From contig NZ_JBGKBE010000002.1 in the NCBI RefSeq assembly GCF_041358175.1, positions 310,001-374,000 on the forward strand: 64,000 nucleotides of DNA. Reading direction: 5' to 3'. Under the pieces are notes generated by a model. The model ran no database searches, was not told the origin of the DNA, and saw nothing but the letters and a program-made list of their open reading frames with translations. Position numbers and translations under genes: made by a program. Each line of letters opens with the position of its first letter. Position 1 is the first letter of the stretch. Below are positions 1-7,725 of the stretch, one piece after another. Source of the DNA: Muriicola sp041358175 (lineage in GTDB: Bacteria > Bacteroidota > Bacteroidia > Flavobacteriales > Flavobacteriaceae).

Positions 1-1
1 A

Positions 2-91
2 CAACCTAGCCTTGAGATATTGAATGAAATTGCTGAAATTTTAGATGTAGATGTGAAGGATTTAGTTGTATCAAATAAAAGCAAGATATAG
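2..91 (+). CDS. XRE-family regulator, C-terminal fragment (5' end outside window)
   Basis: An open frame entering from the left edge gives about 29 residues and a TAG stop. The readable tail (PSLEILNEIAEILDVDVKDL) matches the last helices of an HTH_3/XRE domain, the usual 'tL.kIA..L.v....L' pattern. The next gene starts one base after its stop, so it is translationally linked to the kinase-like gene. In restriction-modification loci such a small XRE protein is often the controller (C) protein; that role here is inferred from position only. Most of the gene, including the recognition helix, lies outside the window. Confidence 0.6.
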   Translation, partial: QPSLEILNEIAEILDVDVKDLVVSNKSKI

Positions 92-92
92 T

Positions 93-2507
93 ATGTCCAA
101 AATATCTTTCAAAGTATCAGCAAGAACAGCTAAACTTATTGGTTTAGAGAATTTTTCTAATGAAGAAGGAGCAATAATTGAATTAGTTAAAAATACTTAT
201 GACGCAGATAGCGCTAATTGTATTTTATTATTTGATTTAGTTTATACAGAAACTGAGGATAAAGAAGGTGGAATACTTTATCAAACAGATAAACAAAACA
301 GCAAAATATATATAATAGATAATGGAATAGGAATGACAAAAGATATCATTTCTAATCAATGGATGACGATTGGAACTGATGATAAACTTTATCAACATTT
401 ATCCGAAAATGGAAGAGTAAAAACTGGAGCAAAAGGAATAGGAAGATTTGCTTTAAATAGACTTGGGTCAGTTACTGAATTACTTACGATTTCTAAAAAA
501 ACTAATGAAGGTCTTTTTTGGAAAGTTAAATGGACTGATTTTGACCAAACTGGAACAACGGTTTCACAAATCAAAGCTGATTTAGAAGATAGAAGTAATC
601 TAAATCTTAAAACGGAAATACTTAATAAATTTACTGATAATGAGAGGCTTAAAAAACTTCTAAATGAAATGGCTTTTGATACAGGAACAATAATTGAGAT
701 TTCTAATTTGAATGATAATTGGGAACCCGGTCAATTGAATAACCTGTTTAGTAATTTAGAAATGCTCCTTCCTCCGAAAGAGCAGTCCGATTTTGAAATT
801 CTTTTATTTTCTAATTCGGATAATGAAAATTTTGGAAGAGTAAAAACTGCATATTATGATGATTACGATTATAAATTAGAAGCTAAATACAAAGGTAATG
901 AGAATGGTGATGTTGAAATTATAATTACAAGAAATGAATTAGATATTGATTCTATTGAAAATAGATATGCTGAAGTTTTTGATTTTGATGCAATGAAAAA
1001 ACATCCATATCGACTGGAAGATTTTCAAAAAAAGTCAATTACGTTTATTAAATCGTTAAGTTCAATTTTGTCAGATGATGTTGATTCTGATTTGATTTCG
1101 AAAGTTGGAAAATTTGATTTTAGTTTTTACTTTCTTAAAAACACTATTTCTGATGACAAACAAGATGGTGACCTTAAAAAATATCCTTATAAAAATTTTA
1201 GTAGTGCAAGTAGAAAAGCATGGTTAAAAAGATTTGGAGGAGTAAAAATTTTTAGGGATGATTTCAGAATAAGGCCATATGGAGAGAATGGACAAGATTG
1301 GTTAAAATTAGGTGAACGCCAGTCTCAAAGTCCTGGAGGTGCAGGACAAAGGTTAGGAGGATATCGAATACGACCTAATCAAATTGCCGGAACTATCAAA
1401 ATTTCACGAATTGACAACCTGAGCTTTCAAGATAAATCTGGTCGAGAAGGTATAATAGAAAATGACGTTTTTCTGCTCTTTGAAAATATTATAAAAGAAA
1501 TAATTTCATTTTTTGAAAAGGATAGAAATACAATAATGTTTCACTTTTCAGAATTAAACAAAAAGAAAAATAAGGAAGCAGAAGCAAAGAGAAAGGCTCA
1601 AGAAGAAGCTGATAGAATAAAAAAAGAAAAGGAAGAGAAAGATAATAATCAAGAGGGAGATGAACCAAAAGATGATACTGGTTCCACAAATACTGAGGAA
1701 ACATTAGCAGAAGGTGTCCAAATACTTACCAGAGAACTTGATGAAAAGGATGAAGAAATTAGACTTTTAAGGAATCTAGCAAGTGTTGGATTGATTATTT
1801 CTTCTTTTGCTCACGAAGTTAAAAGTCTCAGGTCAAGACTCATACCACGAACATCATTTCTTTTAAAAGAATTGAAAAATCACTTAAACGAGAAAGAACT
1901 AAGCAAAACATTGGATAAGGATGATAATCCTTTCTATATGATTAAACTAATTCAAGACGAAGATACCAAATTGAAGCATTGGTTAGAATATTCTTTAAAC
2001 ACCTTAAAACGCGACAAAAGAGAACGAAGCAATCTTAATTTTGGTGATTATTTCGATAAGTTTAAATCGACATGGAGTAAAGCTTTAGAACAGCGGAATA
2101 TTAAAATAAATCTAAAAGGAAATAATGATGCTTCAAATATTATAAGAGCATTTGAGGTTGATATGGATTCAATTTTTAATAATCTACTATCCAATTCCAT
2201 GAACTACTTAAAAGGTGTTAAAGGAAAACAGAAATTGATTGAAATAGAATGGAAAAAAATTGGTGATAATATTGAAATTAAATTTTCTGATAATGGTAAA
2301 GGGTTAGATGAGCAATATTTAGATAATCCAGAGGAAATTTTTAAACTATTAGAGTCATCTAAGAAAGATAAAAAAGGAGATACGATTGGAACAGGTTTAG
2401 GTCTTTATATAGTTAAATCAATTATTGAGGAGTATAATAATTCTTCTATTGCAATTATAGGAGTAAAGGAAGGCTTGAAGCACAAAATAACGTTCAAAAC
2501 AAGATAA
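93..2507 (+). CDS. Double-GHKL ATPase / histidine-kinase-like protein of putative defence operon
   Basis: 804 residues from the ATG at 93; an in-frame TTG at 66 overlaps the upstream gene and is rejected. Two separate GHKL ATPase modules are visible. The first is HSP90/MORC/MutL-like: N-box ELVKNTYDAD (about 30-39), DNGIGM (76-81), TGAKGIGRFA (111-120). A charged Lys/Glu-rich coiled coil (about 490-550) leads to a histidine-kinase core with a likely phosphoacceptor His in SFAHEVKS (His574), N-box FNNLLSNS (about 695-702), DNGKG (733-737) and GTGLGLYIV (766-774). No transmembrane segment is seen, so it should be cytosolic. It overlaps the receiver gene by one base, which suggests a cognate pair. 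MORC/MutL-type ATPases are known partners in restriction systems (established); control of restriction by phosphorelay is my inference. Confidence 0.85.
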   Translation: MSKISFKVSARTAKLIGLENFSNEEGAIIELVKNTYDADSANCILLFDLVYTETEDKEGGILYQTDKQNSKIYIIDNGIGMTKDIISNQWMTIGTDDKLYQHLSENGRVKTGAKGIGRFALNRLGSVTELLTISKKTNEGLFWKVKWTDFDQTGTTVSQIKADLEDRSNLNLKTEILNKFTDNERLKKLLNEMAFDTGTIIEISNLNDNWEPGQLNNLFSNLEMLLPPKEQSDFEILLFSNSDNENFGRVKTAYYDDYDYKLEAKYKGNENGDVEIIITRNELDIDSIENRYAEVFDFDAMKKHPYRLEDFQKKSITFIKSLSSILSDDVDSDLISKVGKFDFSFYFLKNTISDDKQDGDLKKYPYKNFSSASRKAWLKRFGGVKIFRDDFRIRPYGENGQDWLKLGERQSQSPGGAGQRLGGYRIRPNQIAGTIKISRIDNLSFQDKSGREGIIENDVFLLFENIIKEIISFFEKDRNTIMFHFSELNKKKNKEAEAKRKAQEEADRIKKEKEEKDNNQEGDEPKDDTGSTNTEETLAEGVQILTRELDEKDEEIRLLRNLASVGLIISSFAHEVKSLRSRLIPRTSFLLKELKNHLNEKELSKTLDKDDNPFYMIKLIQDEDTKLKHWLEYSLNTLKRDKRERSNLNFGDYFDKFKSTWSKALEQRNIKINLKGNNDASNIIRAFEVDMDSIFNNLLSNSMNYLKGVKGKQKLIEIEWKKIGDNIEIKFSDNGKGLDEQYLDNPEEIFKLLESSKKDKKGDTIGTGLGLYIVKSIIEEYNNSSIAIIGVKEGLKHKITFKTR

Positions 2508-3154
2508 TGAAATATAGAATAGTATATATAGATGAAAGTGATGCATGGCTTAATACCTTTTATCAAACGTTTAAAGCTGATTTTGAAATAATTAGAATTA
2601 AAGTAAATGAAGAATCTACCATTGATTCACTTATTGAAGAAATATTTAAAAATGAACCTGATGGTGTTGTTACCGATTATTTACTTGATGAAGAAGGACA
2701 AGTTGACTTTAATGGAAACCAAATTGTTGATGCTATTAGGAAAGTTAAGCCTCATTTGCCAATAACTATGTTAACGTCATATGAGCCACAAGCTATTAAT
2801 CATATGGATGAAGTACATATAATAAATGGTAAAAGTGATTTAGATGGAGAAAGTGAAGAAGCTTTACAAATTCTAAAATCAAAGATAAAACATGATATAG
2901 ATAATTTTTATAGAAAACTTTCAAATACTCAGAGTCAAATTGAAGATTTGGTTAAAAAGAAAAATGAATCTGAATTAGAGCCGCAGGAAGAGGAAGATTT
3001 AACTAAGCTATTTATCTTAATGGATGAATTAGAACCTGATGGAAAAGAGATTAGGGCTAATCTTATTAAATCAGAGTCAATTACAAAATTGAATGATTTT
3101 GTACATGAAACCAAAGAGATACTTGAAGAATTAAGAAAACGTAGTAAAAAGTAA
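2507..3154 (+). CDS. Response-regulator receiver protein without output domain
   Basis: 215 residues. The N-terminal about 115 residues form a receiver domain with all expected residues: acidic pair D9/E10, phosphoacceptor D57 (VVTDYLL), T90 (MLTSY) and K109 (INGKS). The rest is charged, helical and coiled-coil-like; no DNA-binding or enzymatic output domain is visible. Start and stop overlap both neighbours by one base (TAATG junctions). The likely partner is the histidine-kinase core encoded just upstream. The helical tail could transmit phosphorylation to the HNH nuclease or methyltransferase by direct contact; that is inference. Codon use is strongly A/T-biased like the rest of this operon and unlike the genes after 6370. 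Confidence 0.85.
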   Translation: MKYRIVYIDESDAWLNTFYQTFKADFEIIRIKVNEESTIDSLIEEIFKNEPDGVVTDYLLDEEGQVDFNGNQIVDAIRKVKPHLPITMLTSYEPQAINHMDEVHIINGKSDLDGESEEALQILKSKIKHDIDNFYRKLSNTQSQIEDLVKKKNESELEPQEEEDLTKLFILMDELEPDGKEIRANLIKSESITKLNDFVHETKEILEELRKRSKK

Positions 3155-3753
3155 TGAGTATTTTTAGAAATCACACTCCAAAACGGCGAAATATTAATGG
3201 AGAAGTTAAATCATATGGTGACCATCGTGAAGATTTAAAACTAGATTTTAAAGATAGATGTGGATATTGTAATGATATCGATAATTGGAGATTTATTTGG
3301 TTTGAGATTGACCACTTTATTCCAAAAACGAGGAATAAAAAACCGTTTTTAACAATTAAAACGGAAACTGATTACAGTAATTTAGTTTACTCATGTCGGT
3401 CATGTAATAATGCAAAAAGAAATAAATGGCCATCAAACGATGAAAATGTACCTAATGTTAATAATGAAGGTTTTATCGACCCATGTAAGGATGAATATAA
3501 CAATCAGTTTAACAGATTGAATTCTGGTAGGATTACACCAAATACTGATTTAGGAGATTGGATGTATAAAGCTATGAAACTGTATAAACCACAGCATGAA
3601 ATTCTTTGGAACATTGAGCAACTTTATATACTAATAGTAGAAATTAGAGAGTTAGTGGCTAAAAGTCCAGATGACGATATTGATTTAATGAAAAGATTAA
3701 TCAAACTATACAATACGTATGATGACTACATCCAACAATTATTTAAGCATTAA
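3154..3753 (+). CDS. HNH endonuclease
   Basis: 199 residues. A compact HNH core is readable: zinc knuckle C36xxC39, catalytic D53-H54 in FEIDHFIP, N76, then C81xxC84-N85-N86 and K88 (SCRSCNNAKRN). The layout (CxxC, DH, N, CxxC-N) is that of HNH nucleases with a structural zinc, as in many restriction and McrA-like enzymes. The C-terminal about 100 residues are helical and unrecognised. The gene lies between the receiver protein and the DNA methyltransferase with one-base overlaps, so it is the best candidate for the cleaving component. No PD-(D/E)xK nuclease is encoded in the visible operon. The cleavage target cannot be told from sequence. Confidence 0.85.
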   Translation: MSIFRNHTPKRRNINGEVKSYGDHREDLKLDFKDRCGYCNDIDNWRFIWFEIDHFIPKTRNKKPFLTIKTETDYSNLVYSCRSCNNAKRNKWPSNDENVPNVNNEGFIDPCKDEYNNQFNRLNSGRITPNTDLGDWMYKAMKLYKPQHEILWNIEQLYILIVEIRELVAKSPDDDIDLMKRLIKLYNTYDDYIQQLFKH

Positions 3754-5486
3754 TGACTAATCAAAAAAATACCGGTTCATATTATACTCCTAAAACTCTT
3801 TCGGATTTTTTGACTAAATATATTATTCAAAAATATTTGAAAGAATCTTACATTTCTATTTTAGAGCCAAGTTGTGGGGACGGTGAATTTATATCATCAT
3901 TTTTTGATTGTTTAGATTTAAATAGTGTAGAAAACATTTCTATTAATTTATTTGATATTAATAAAAAAGAATTAGATAAGGCTGTAGCTATAATACCCTC
4001 ATCGAATAAAATTAAAAAAGGTATATATCATCAGGATTATTTAAAGCATTATTTGGAGAACCAAAATGAATATTCACTAATTATAGGAAATCCACCTTAT
4101 ATAAAAAGAAAGAATCTTCAAAAAGCGCAAGTTAAAAGTTGTGATGAAGTCCATGAAAAATTTAGAAATTACGATGAGCTAATAACTTCGAAGGGAAAAA
4201 TTAACAACATTTGGATTGCATTTGTAGAAGCTGCAATAATGAGTTTAAAACATAATGGTATTCTCTGTTTTGTTATCCCTTCTGAAATTTTACAGGTTAA
4301 ATATGCGAAAGAATTAAGAGCTTTAATTATTAATGAATTTGATAGAGTAGAAGTTTTTGCATTTAATGAATTAATCTTTGAAGGAATCCAGCAAGATGTT
4401 GTGGTATTAATCGGTGTTAAAGGGATTGATGATATTAATGAACATGGTTTTTCTTTTTATCAAGTCGATGAATTAAAAGATTTAAAAGAACCAAAATTTA
4501 TTGAAAAACATAGTAATATACATAGAACTACATTAGATAAATGGACAAACTATATACTTACAGACGAAGAATTAGATTTTATTGATACACATCGTGATGA
4601 ATACCAAAGTATACAAAATTATTGTGAAAATGCCCAAGTAGGAATTGTATCTGCCGCAAACGATTATTTTATACTTAACGATAATGATTTAAAAGATAAT
4701 CGACTAAATAGGTTGAAAAACATAATCCATCCAATTTTACCAAAAGGTGATGTAACTCCAAATGTTGCTTTTTTTAATGAAGATGATTATGAGATTTTAA
4801 AAAATAACAATAAAAATGTAAATTTTTTGTTGTTCCCAGACAAACCAAAAGACCAATTTGGCAAAATTGCTAATAAATACTTTGAAATAGGAGAGGAATG
4901 GAAAGAGGATAAAAAAGGAGAGCTTCATAAAAGATATAAAATGTTAAAGAGAAAGAATTGGTATCACGTTCCATCAGTTTGGTCATCAGAAGGTATGTTT
5001 GTTAAAAGAAGCCATTTATATCCGAGAATTTTTGTTAATCATGCCGATGTTTTAGCAACAGATTCGTTCTATAGAATTAATACTAAAGAGCAATACTGTA
5101 TTAAAAAACTTGTCTTTTCGTTCTATAATTCGTTGACATTTGTCTTGGCAGAATTAGAAGGAAGATTTTATGGTGGTGGAGTTCTAGAATTAACTCCAAA
5201 TGAGTTTAAGGGATTATCTATTCCTTACTGTGCAAATATTACAGATAAACAATTCAATATTTTGGATAAAATGTTACGAGATAATATAGAAATTAAAGAT
5301 ATATTATCGTTCACAAATTCTATTTTAATTCCACATCTAGATGCAATTAAGCTTGAAGAAATTAGGAATAAATTAGTCAACCGAAGAATAAAGAAGACAA
5401 CTAAAAAACAAGATATTGATATAGAAGTAATCTCTTTGAAACAAAGTAAAACTGAAGATTCGAATCAAAATGTTTTGGTTAGTTAA
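3753..5486 (+). CDS. Class I N6-adenine DNA methyltransferase (NPPY type)
   Basis: 577 residues. Motif X-like YYTP (10-13), SAM-binding motif I (LEPSCGDGEF, about 37-46) and catalytic motif IV NPPY (113-116) identify a gamma-type adenine-N6 DNA methyltransferase of the Eco57I/TaqI-like group. Residues from about 270 on are the likely target-recognition region. There is no fused nuclease domain at the N-terminus, unlike type IIG enzymes, so cleavage would come from the neighbouring HNH protein. It is the last gene of the overlapped operon. The product would protect host DNA by methylating the recognition site (established for the family). The sequence recognised is unknown. Confidence 0.9.
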   Translation: MTNQKNTGSYYTPKTLSDFLTKYIIQKYLKESYISILEPSCGDGEFISSFFDCLDLNSVENISINLFDINKKELDKAVAIIPSSNKIKKGIYHQDYLKHYLENQNEYSLIIGNPPYIKRKNLQKAQVKSCDEVHEKFRNYDELITSKGKINNIWIAFVEAAIMSLKHNGILCFVIPSEILQVKYAKELRALIINEFDRVEVFAFNELIFEGIQQDVVVLIGVKGIDDINEHGFSFYQVDELKDLKEPKFIEKHSNIHRTTLDKWTNYILTDEELDFIDTHRDEYQSIQNYCENAQVGIVSAANDYFILNDNDLKDNRLNRLKNIIHPILPKGDVTPNVAFFNEDDYEILKNNNKNVNFLLFPDKPKDQFGKIANKYFEIGEEWKEDKKGELHKRYKMLKRKNWYHVPSVWSSEGMFVKRSHLYPRIFVNHADVLATDSFYRINTKEQYCIKKLVFSFYNSLTFVLAELEGRFYGGGVLELTPNEFKGLSIPYCANITDKQFNILDKMLRDNIEIKDILSFTNSILIPHLDAIKLEEIRNKLVNRRIKKTTKKQDIDIEVISLKQSKTEDSNQNVLVS

Positions 5487-5722
5487 TATCAATATATTAT
5501 GAAAAATAGAATCTCGTTGTTAACCTTGGCCTCATAAAATATTGGTCAAAACAATAGGAGAAATGAGCGTCCATATTTTAGGGGTCTAGTAATACAGTTT
5601 ATTAAGAGTTTCAATTACACTATGGATTTCAAAGGAATCTTGATTAGTTACAATGTTTCCTAAAATATAGCGAATGAGCCGTTAATTGTTTCCAAAATTA
5701 TATGCAGCCTTGAATTTTTGTT

Positions 5723-5744
5723 TCTTTTGTTTCAAGACAAAAGA
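5723..5744. repeat. Short inverted repeat (8-bp arms, 6-nt loop)
   Basis: Arms TCTTTTGT and ACAAAAGA are exact reverse complements around the loop TTCAAG. No T-run follows on either side at the right distance, so it is not a good terminator. Similar 'cttttgtttcaagacaaaag' strings feel familiar from flavobacterial intergenic DNA, but that is memory and not a search result. Confidence 0.45.
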
Positions 5745-6014
5745 TAATGAATCATTAAAAAAAGGATTAATTGAAGTTCTAAATATAACAAGTGCATAGA
5801 ATTTTATTTTTCTTAAAATTTATGCTCTTGTGGCAAGCTTACGAGAATCGTCTAGAATTTTTTATTACGTACATTTTTTATCGAATACGCGATTTTTAAT
5901 AAGAGCAAAAAGGTTAGCTTTTATTTTGGCGTTGGCAAGCGTTGGATAATTGTGTGTAAAATAAATTGCCAGAGCAATTTGATTTTATAAAACAATCGAG
6001 CGCTTGGTAGCGGC

Positions 6015-6159
6015 TATTTTACATAACGGCTAATTATAGATACATAATGTTTTAAAAAACTCTGCAATGCAAACCGCTTATTAGTTTAATGACCCAAGTT
6101 CCAATTATTCTTCTGTAAACGAATGCTTCTGGGATATTTTACATAATACTACATTATAG
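6015..6159. repeat. Imperfect direct repeat pair, 120-base offset
   Basis: Copy 1 (6015-6039) and copy 2 (6135-6159) share TATTTTACATAA at their start and ATTATAG at their end, with a six-base divergent middle of equal length. The exact 120-base offset suggests an old duplication or paired binding/attachment sites near the edge of the AT-rich segment. Function unknown. Confidence 0.45.
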
Positions 6160-6369
6160 CTATCAAATGGAAACAAAGGCTTAATCAACAAAATGAACAT
6201 TTGTTCTATAATTTATATTATGTCAAATAGATTATTTCAGGACCTGCCCTCTTATAGTGTTCTGGTGTTCAAAAGTTTTATACACCCAAACCTTACTTCT
6301 CAATAGTTACTTCCTGCTTTACCATTTTTTGTATCTTATTGTCACCAACTAATTTTAAACATCGATACC

Positions 6370-6885
6370 ATGAAAACAAATTCTATTGTATTGACCGGCT
6401 TAGCCCTCTTGTTTTGTGTTAGTCTTTCTTTTGCACAAAGCGGCTATTTAAAAATTGGGGATATTAAAGGGGAATCCACTGAAAGAGCTCATAAAGACTG
6501 GATAATTATTGAAAGTTTTAGTCAGGGTATTGCCACGGCCCCAACAAGTACAGGTGCTACCAGACAGCGAAGTGCCGCCCTATTTGAAGATCTGATGGTC
6601 ACCAAAAAAATAGACAAAGCTACGCCCAAGCTGATGGAAGCCTGTGCAAAAGGCCAGGTGTTTCCCGATCTGGAAATGGATATGGTCACGGCCAATGGCC
6701 GCTTGTATTACAAAATAACCTTAAGAAATGTACGTGTAAAAAGTGTACGCACCACTTCCGGTGATGATGCGCAAGCCAAGCCGGTCGATGAAATGACCTT
6801 TAGCTTTTCACAAATCACCTGGGAATATTGGGACAGCGCAGGGAATAAAACCGAAGCTACCTACAACTTAGAAACAGGAAGATAG
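6370..6885 (+). CDS. Hcp-family protein with Sec signal peptide
   Basis: 171 residues. An N-terminal signal peptide (hydrophobic 5-20, cleavage probably after SFAQ at about 23) precedes an Hcp/DUF796-type beta-barrel fold. The recognisable pattern is GYLKIGDIKGES near the start, then KKIDKATPKLMEAC and KITLRNVRVKSV, ending with a FSFSQITWEY strand. Hcp proteins form the hexameric tube of type VI secretion (established), but those are cytosolic and lack signal peptides. No other T6SS gene is present here, so this is probably an exported Hcp-like protein with another role. It is the first gene after the AT-rich interval and has ordinary chromosomal codon use. Confidence 0.75.
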   Translation: MKTNSIVLTGLALLFCVSLSFAQSGYLKIGDIKGESTERAHKDWIIIESFSQGIATAPTSTGATRQRSAALFEDLMVTKKIDKATPKLMEACAKGQVFPDLEMDMVTANGRLYYKITLRNVRVKSVRTTSGDDAQAKPVDEMTFSFSQITWEYWDSAGNKTEATYNLETGR

Positions 6886-6902
6886 AGACGCTTTGTTGAT
6901 AA

Positions 6903-7526
6903 TTACAGGGTGTTATACTTCGAATAACCGGGAGGTTGAATCCCCTTTAACCGTAAATAGACAATGGCCTGGGCCCTGTGATGGGTAGTATGCCCTTCCC
7001 CTCTTAAAATCAGGTCTAAACGACTGTGCCCTTCTAAAAACCAGGGTTTTTCCCGCTCCCCTCCTCCAGCCAGCATTTCATCGGTTAAGGCACCTATGCC
7101 CGAGATCACATAATCAAAAGTATCCGCCACATACTTTGCCACCAGGGCTTTGTTGACAGTGGCCTCCCTTTTCTCCAGACGGTCGGGTTGCATTAGGTTA
7201 ACAGGATCCGGTCGATCCAGAAAAAAATCCGCTTCCATCATGGCTTCAAAATCCGGATAGGTATTTTTATCTAACAATATCCCCAAAAACATATTGTTGG
7301 TAAATCCCAGATGTAAAAAATGCTGGGCAAAGCTCATTTGCTGCTCCGTCGGCGAATATTCCAGGGCTTCTGCAGGCATTGCCTCCAGTACAGCCAGGGT
7401 GTATTCCTTCGACCGCTTCCACCTTCTGATAAGGTTGGCAGTTAAGGGGTTGTCGGTCGGTACTTTTGAAGATATTAACGCCAGGGGCGCAAGGCCCAGT
7501 AAACCAAGTATAGATCTGCGATTCAT
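6903..7526 (-). CDS. DinB-like protein with Tat-like signal
   Basis: 207 residues from the ATG at 7526; the longer frame to 7598 adds an unconvincing extension. The N-terminus MNRRSILGLLGLAPLALI has paired arginines and a hydrophobic core, like a twin-arginine signal. The body shows the DinB four-helix-bundle pattern, with H69/H72 (FAQHFLHLG) and a C-terminal GHTTHHRAQ box (H179, H182/H183) that would supply a three-histidine metal site. DinB/DfsB proteins are often nickel- or zinc-binding, and some are thiol S-transferases; the reaction here is unknown. It converges with the Hcp-like gene across a 17-base gap. Confidence 0.7.
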   Translation of the reverse strand: MNRRSILGLLGLAPLALISSKVPTDNPLTANLIRRWKRSKEYTLAVLEAMPAEALEYSPTEQQMSFAQHFLHLGFTNNMFLGILLDKNTYPDFEAMMEADFFLDRPDPVNLMQPDRLEKREATVNKALVAKYVADTFDYVISGIGALTDEMLAGGGEREKPWFLEGHSRLDLILRGEGHTTHHRAQAIVYLRLKGIQPPGYSKYNTL

Positions 7527-7725
7527 TTTGTTTGTATTGAGATTGTAGCTTGTTAAAGGTATTAAATCTGACCTATACCTGCTGATCCATAATTTCACAA
7601 ACCTTAACTACCTGAGCCATACCGTTCATCGAAAAAGTCATAAAAACTTATAAATTTTATGGTTTATATGTTAATATTTTTAACATTGTATGCCTATCTT
7701 CCCACAAATAAAAATCCTAAACATT

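Larger units (their letters stand above)
5487..6369 (+). other. AT-rich non-coding interval, probable island edge
   Basis: About 880 bases with no open frame that looks like a gene on either strand. Composition stays as AT-rich as the operon before it, then changes abruptly at the gene starting at 6370. It contains a short hairpin (5723-5744), a tandem GCGTTGG pair (about 5932-5957), and an imperfect direct repeat at 120-base spacing (6015-6039 and 6135-6159). No integrase, tRNA fragment or clear attachment core is seen. The stretch most likely marks decayed DNA at the border of an acquired segment; this is inference. Confidence 0.5.

Noticed and set aside
1..6369. Integrative element with integrase or transposase
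   Set aside because: No recombinase, relaxase or inverted terminal repeats are visible; only composition and small repeats hint at transfer.
6370..6885. A type VI secretion locus
   Set aside because: Only an Hcp-like gene with a signal peptide is present; no sheath, baseplate or ClpV gene in the window.
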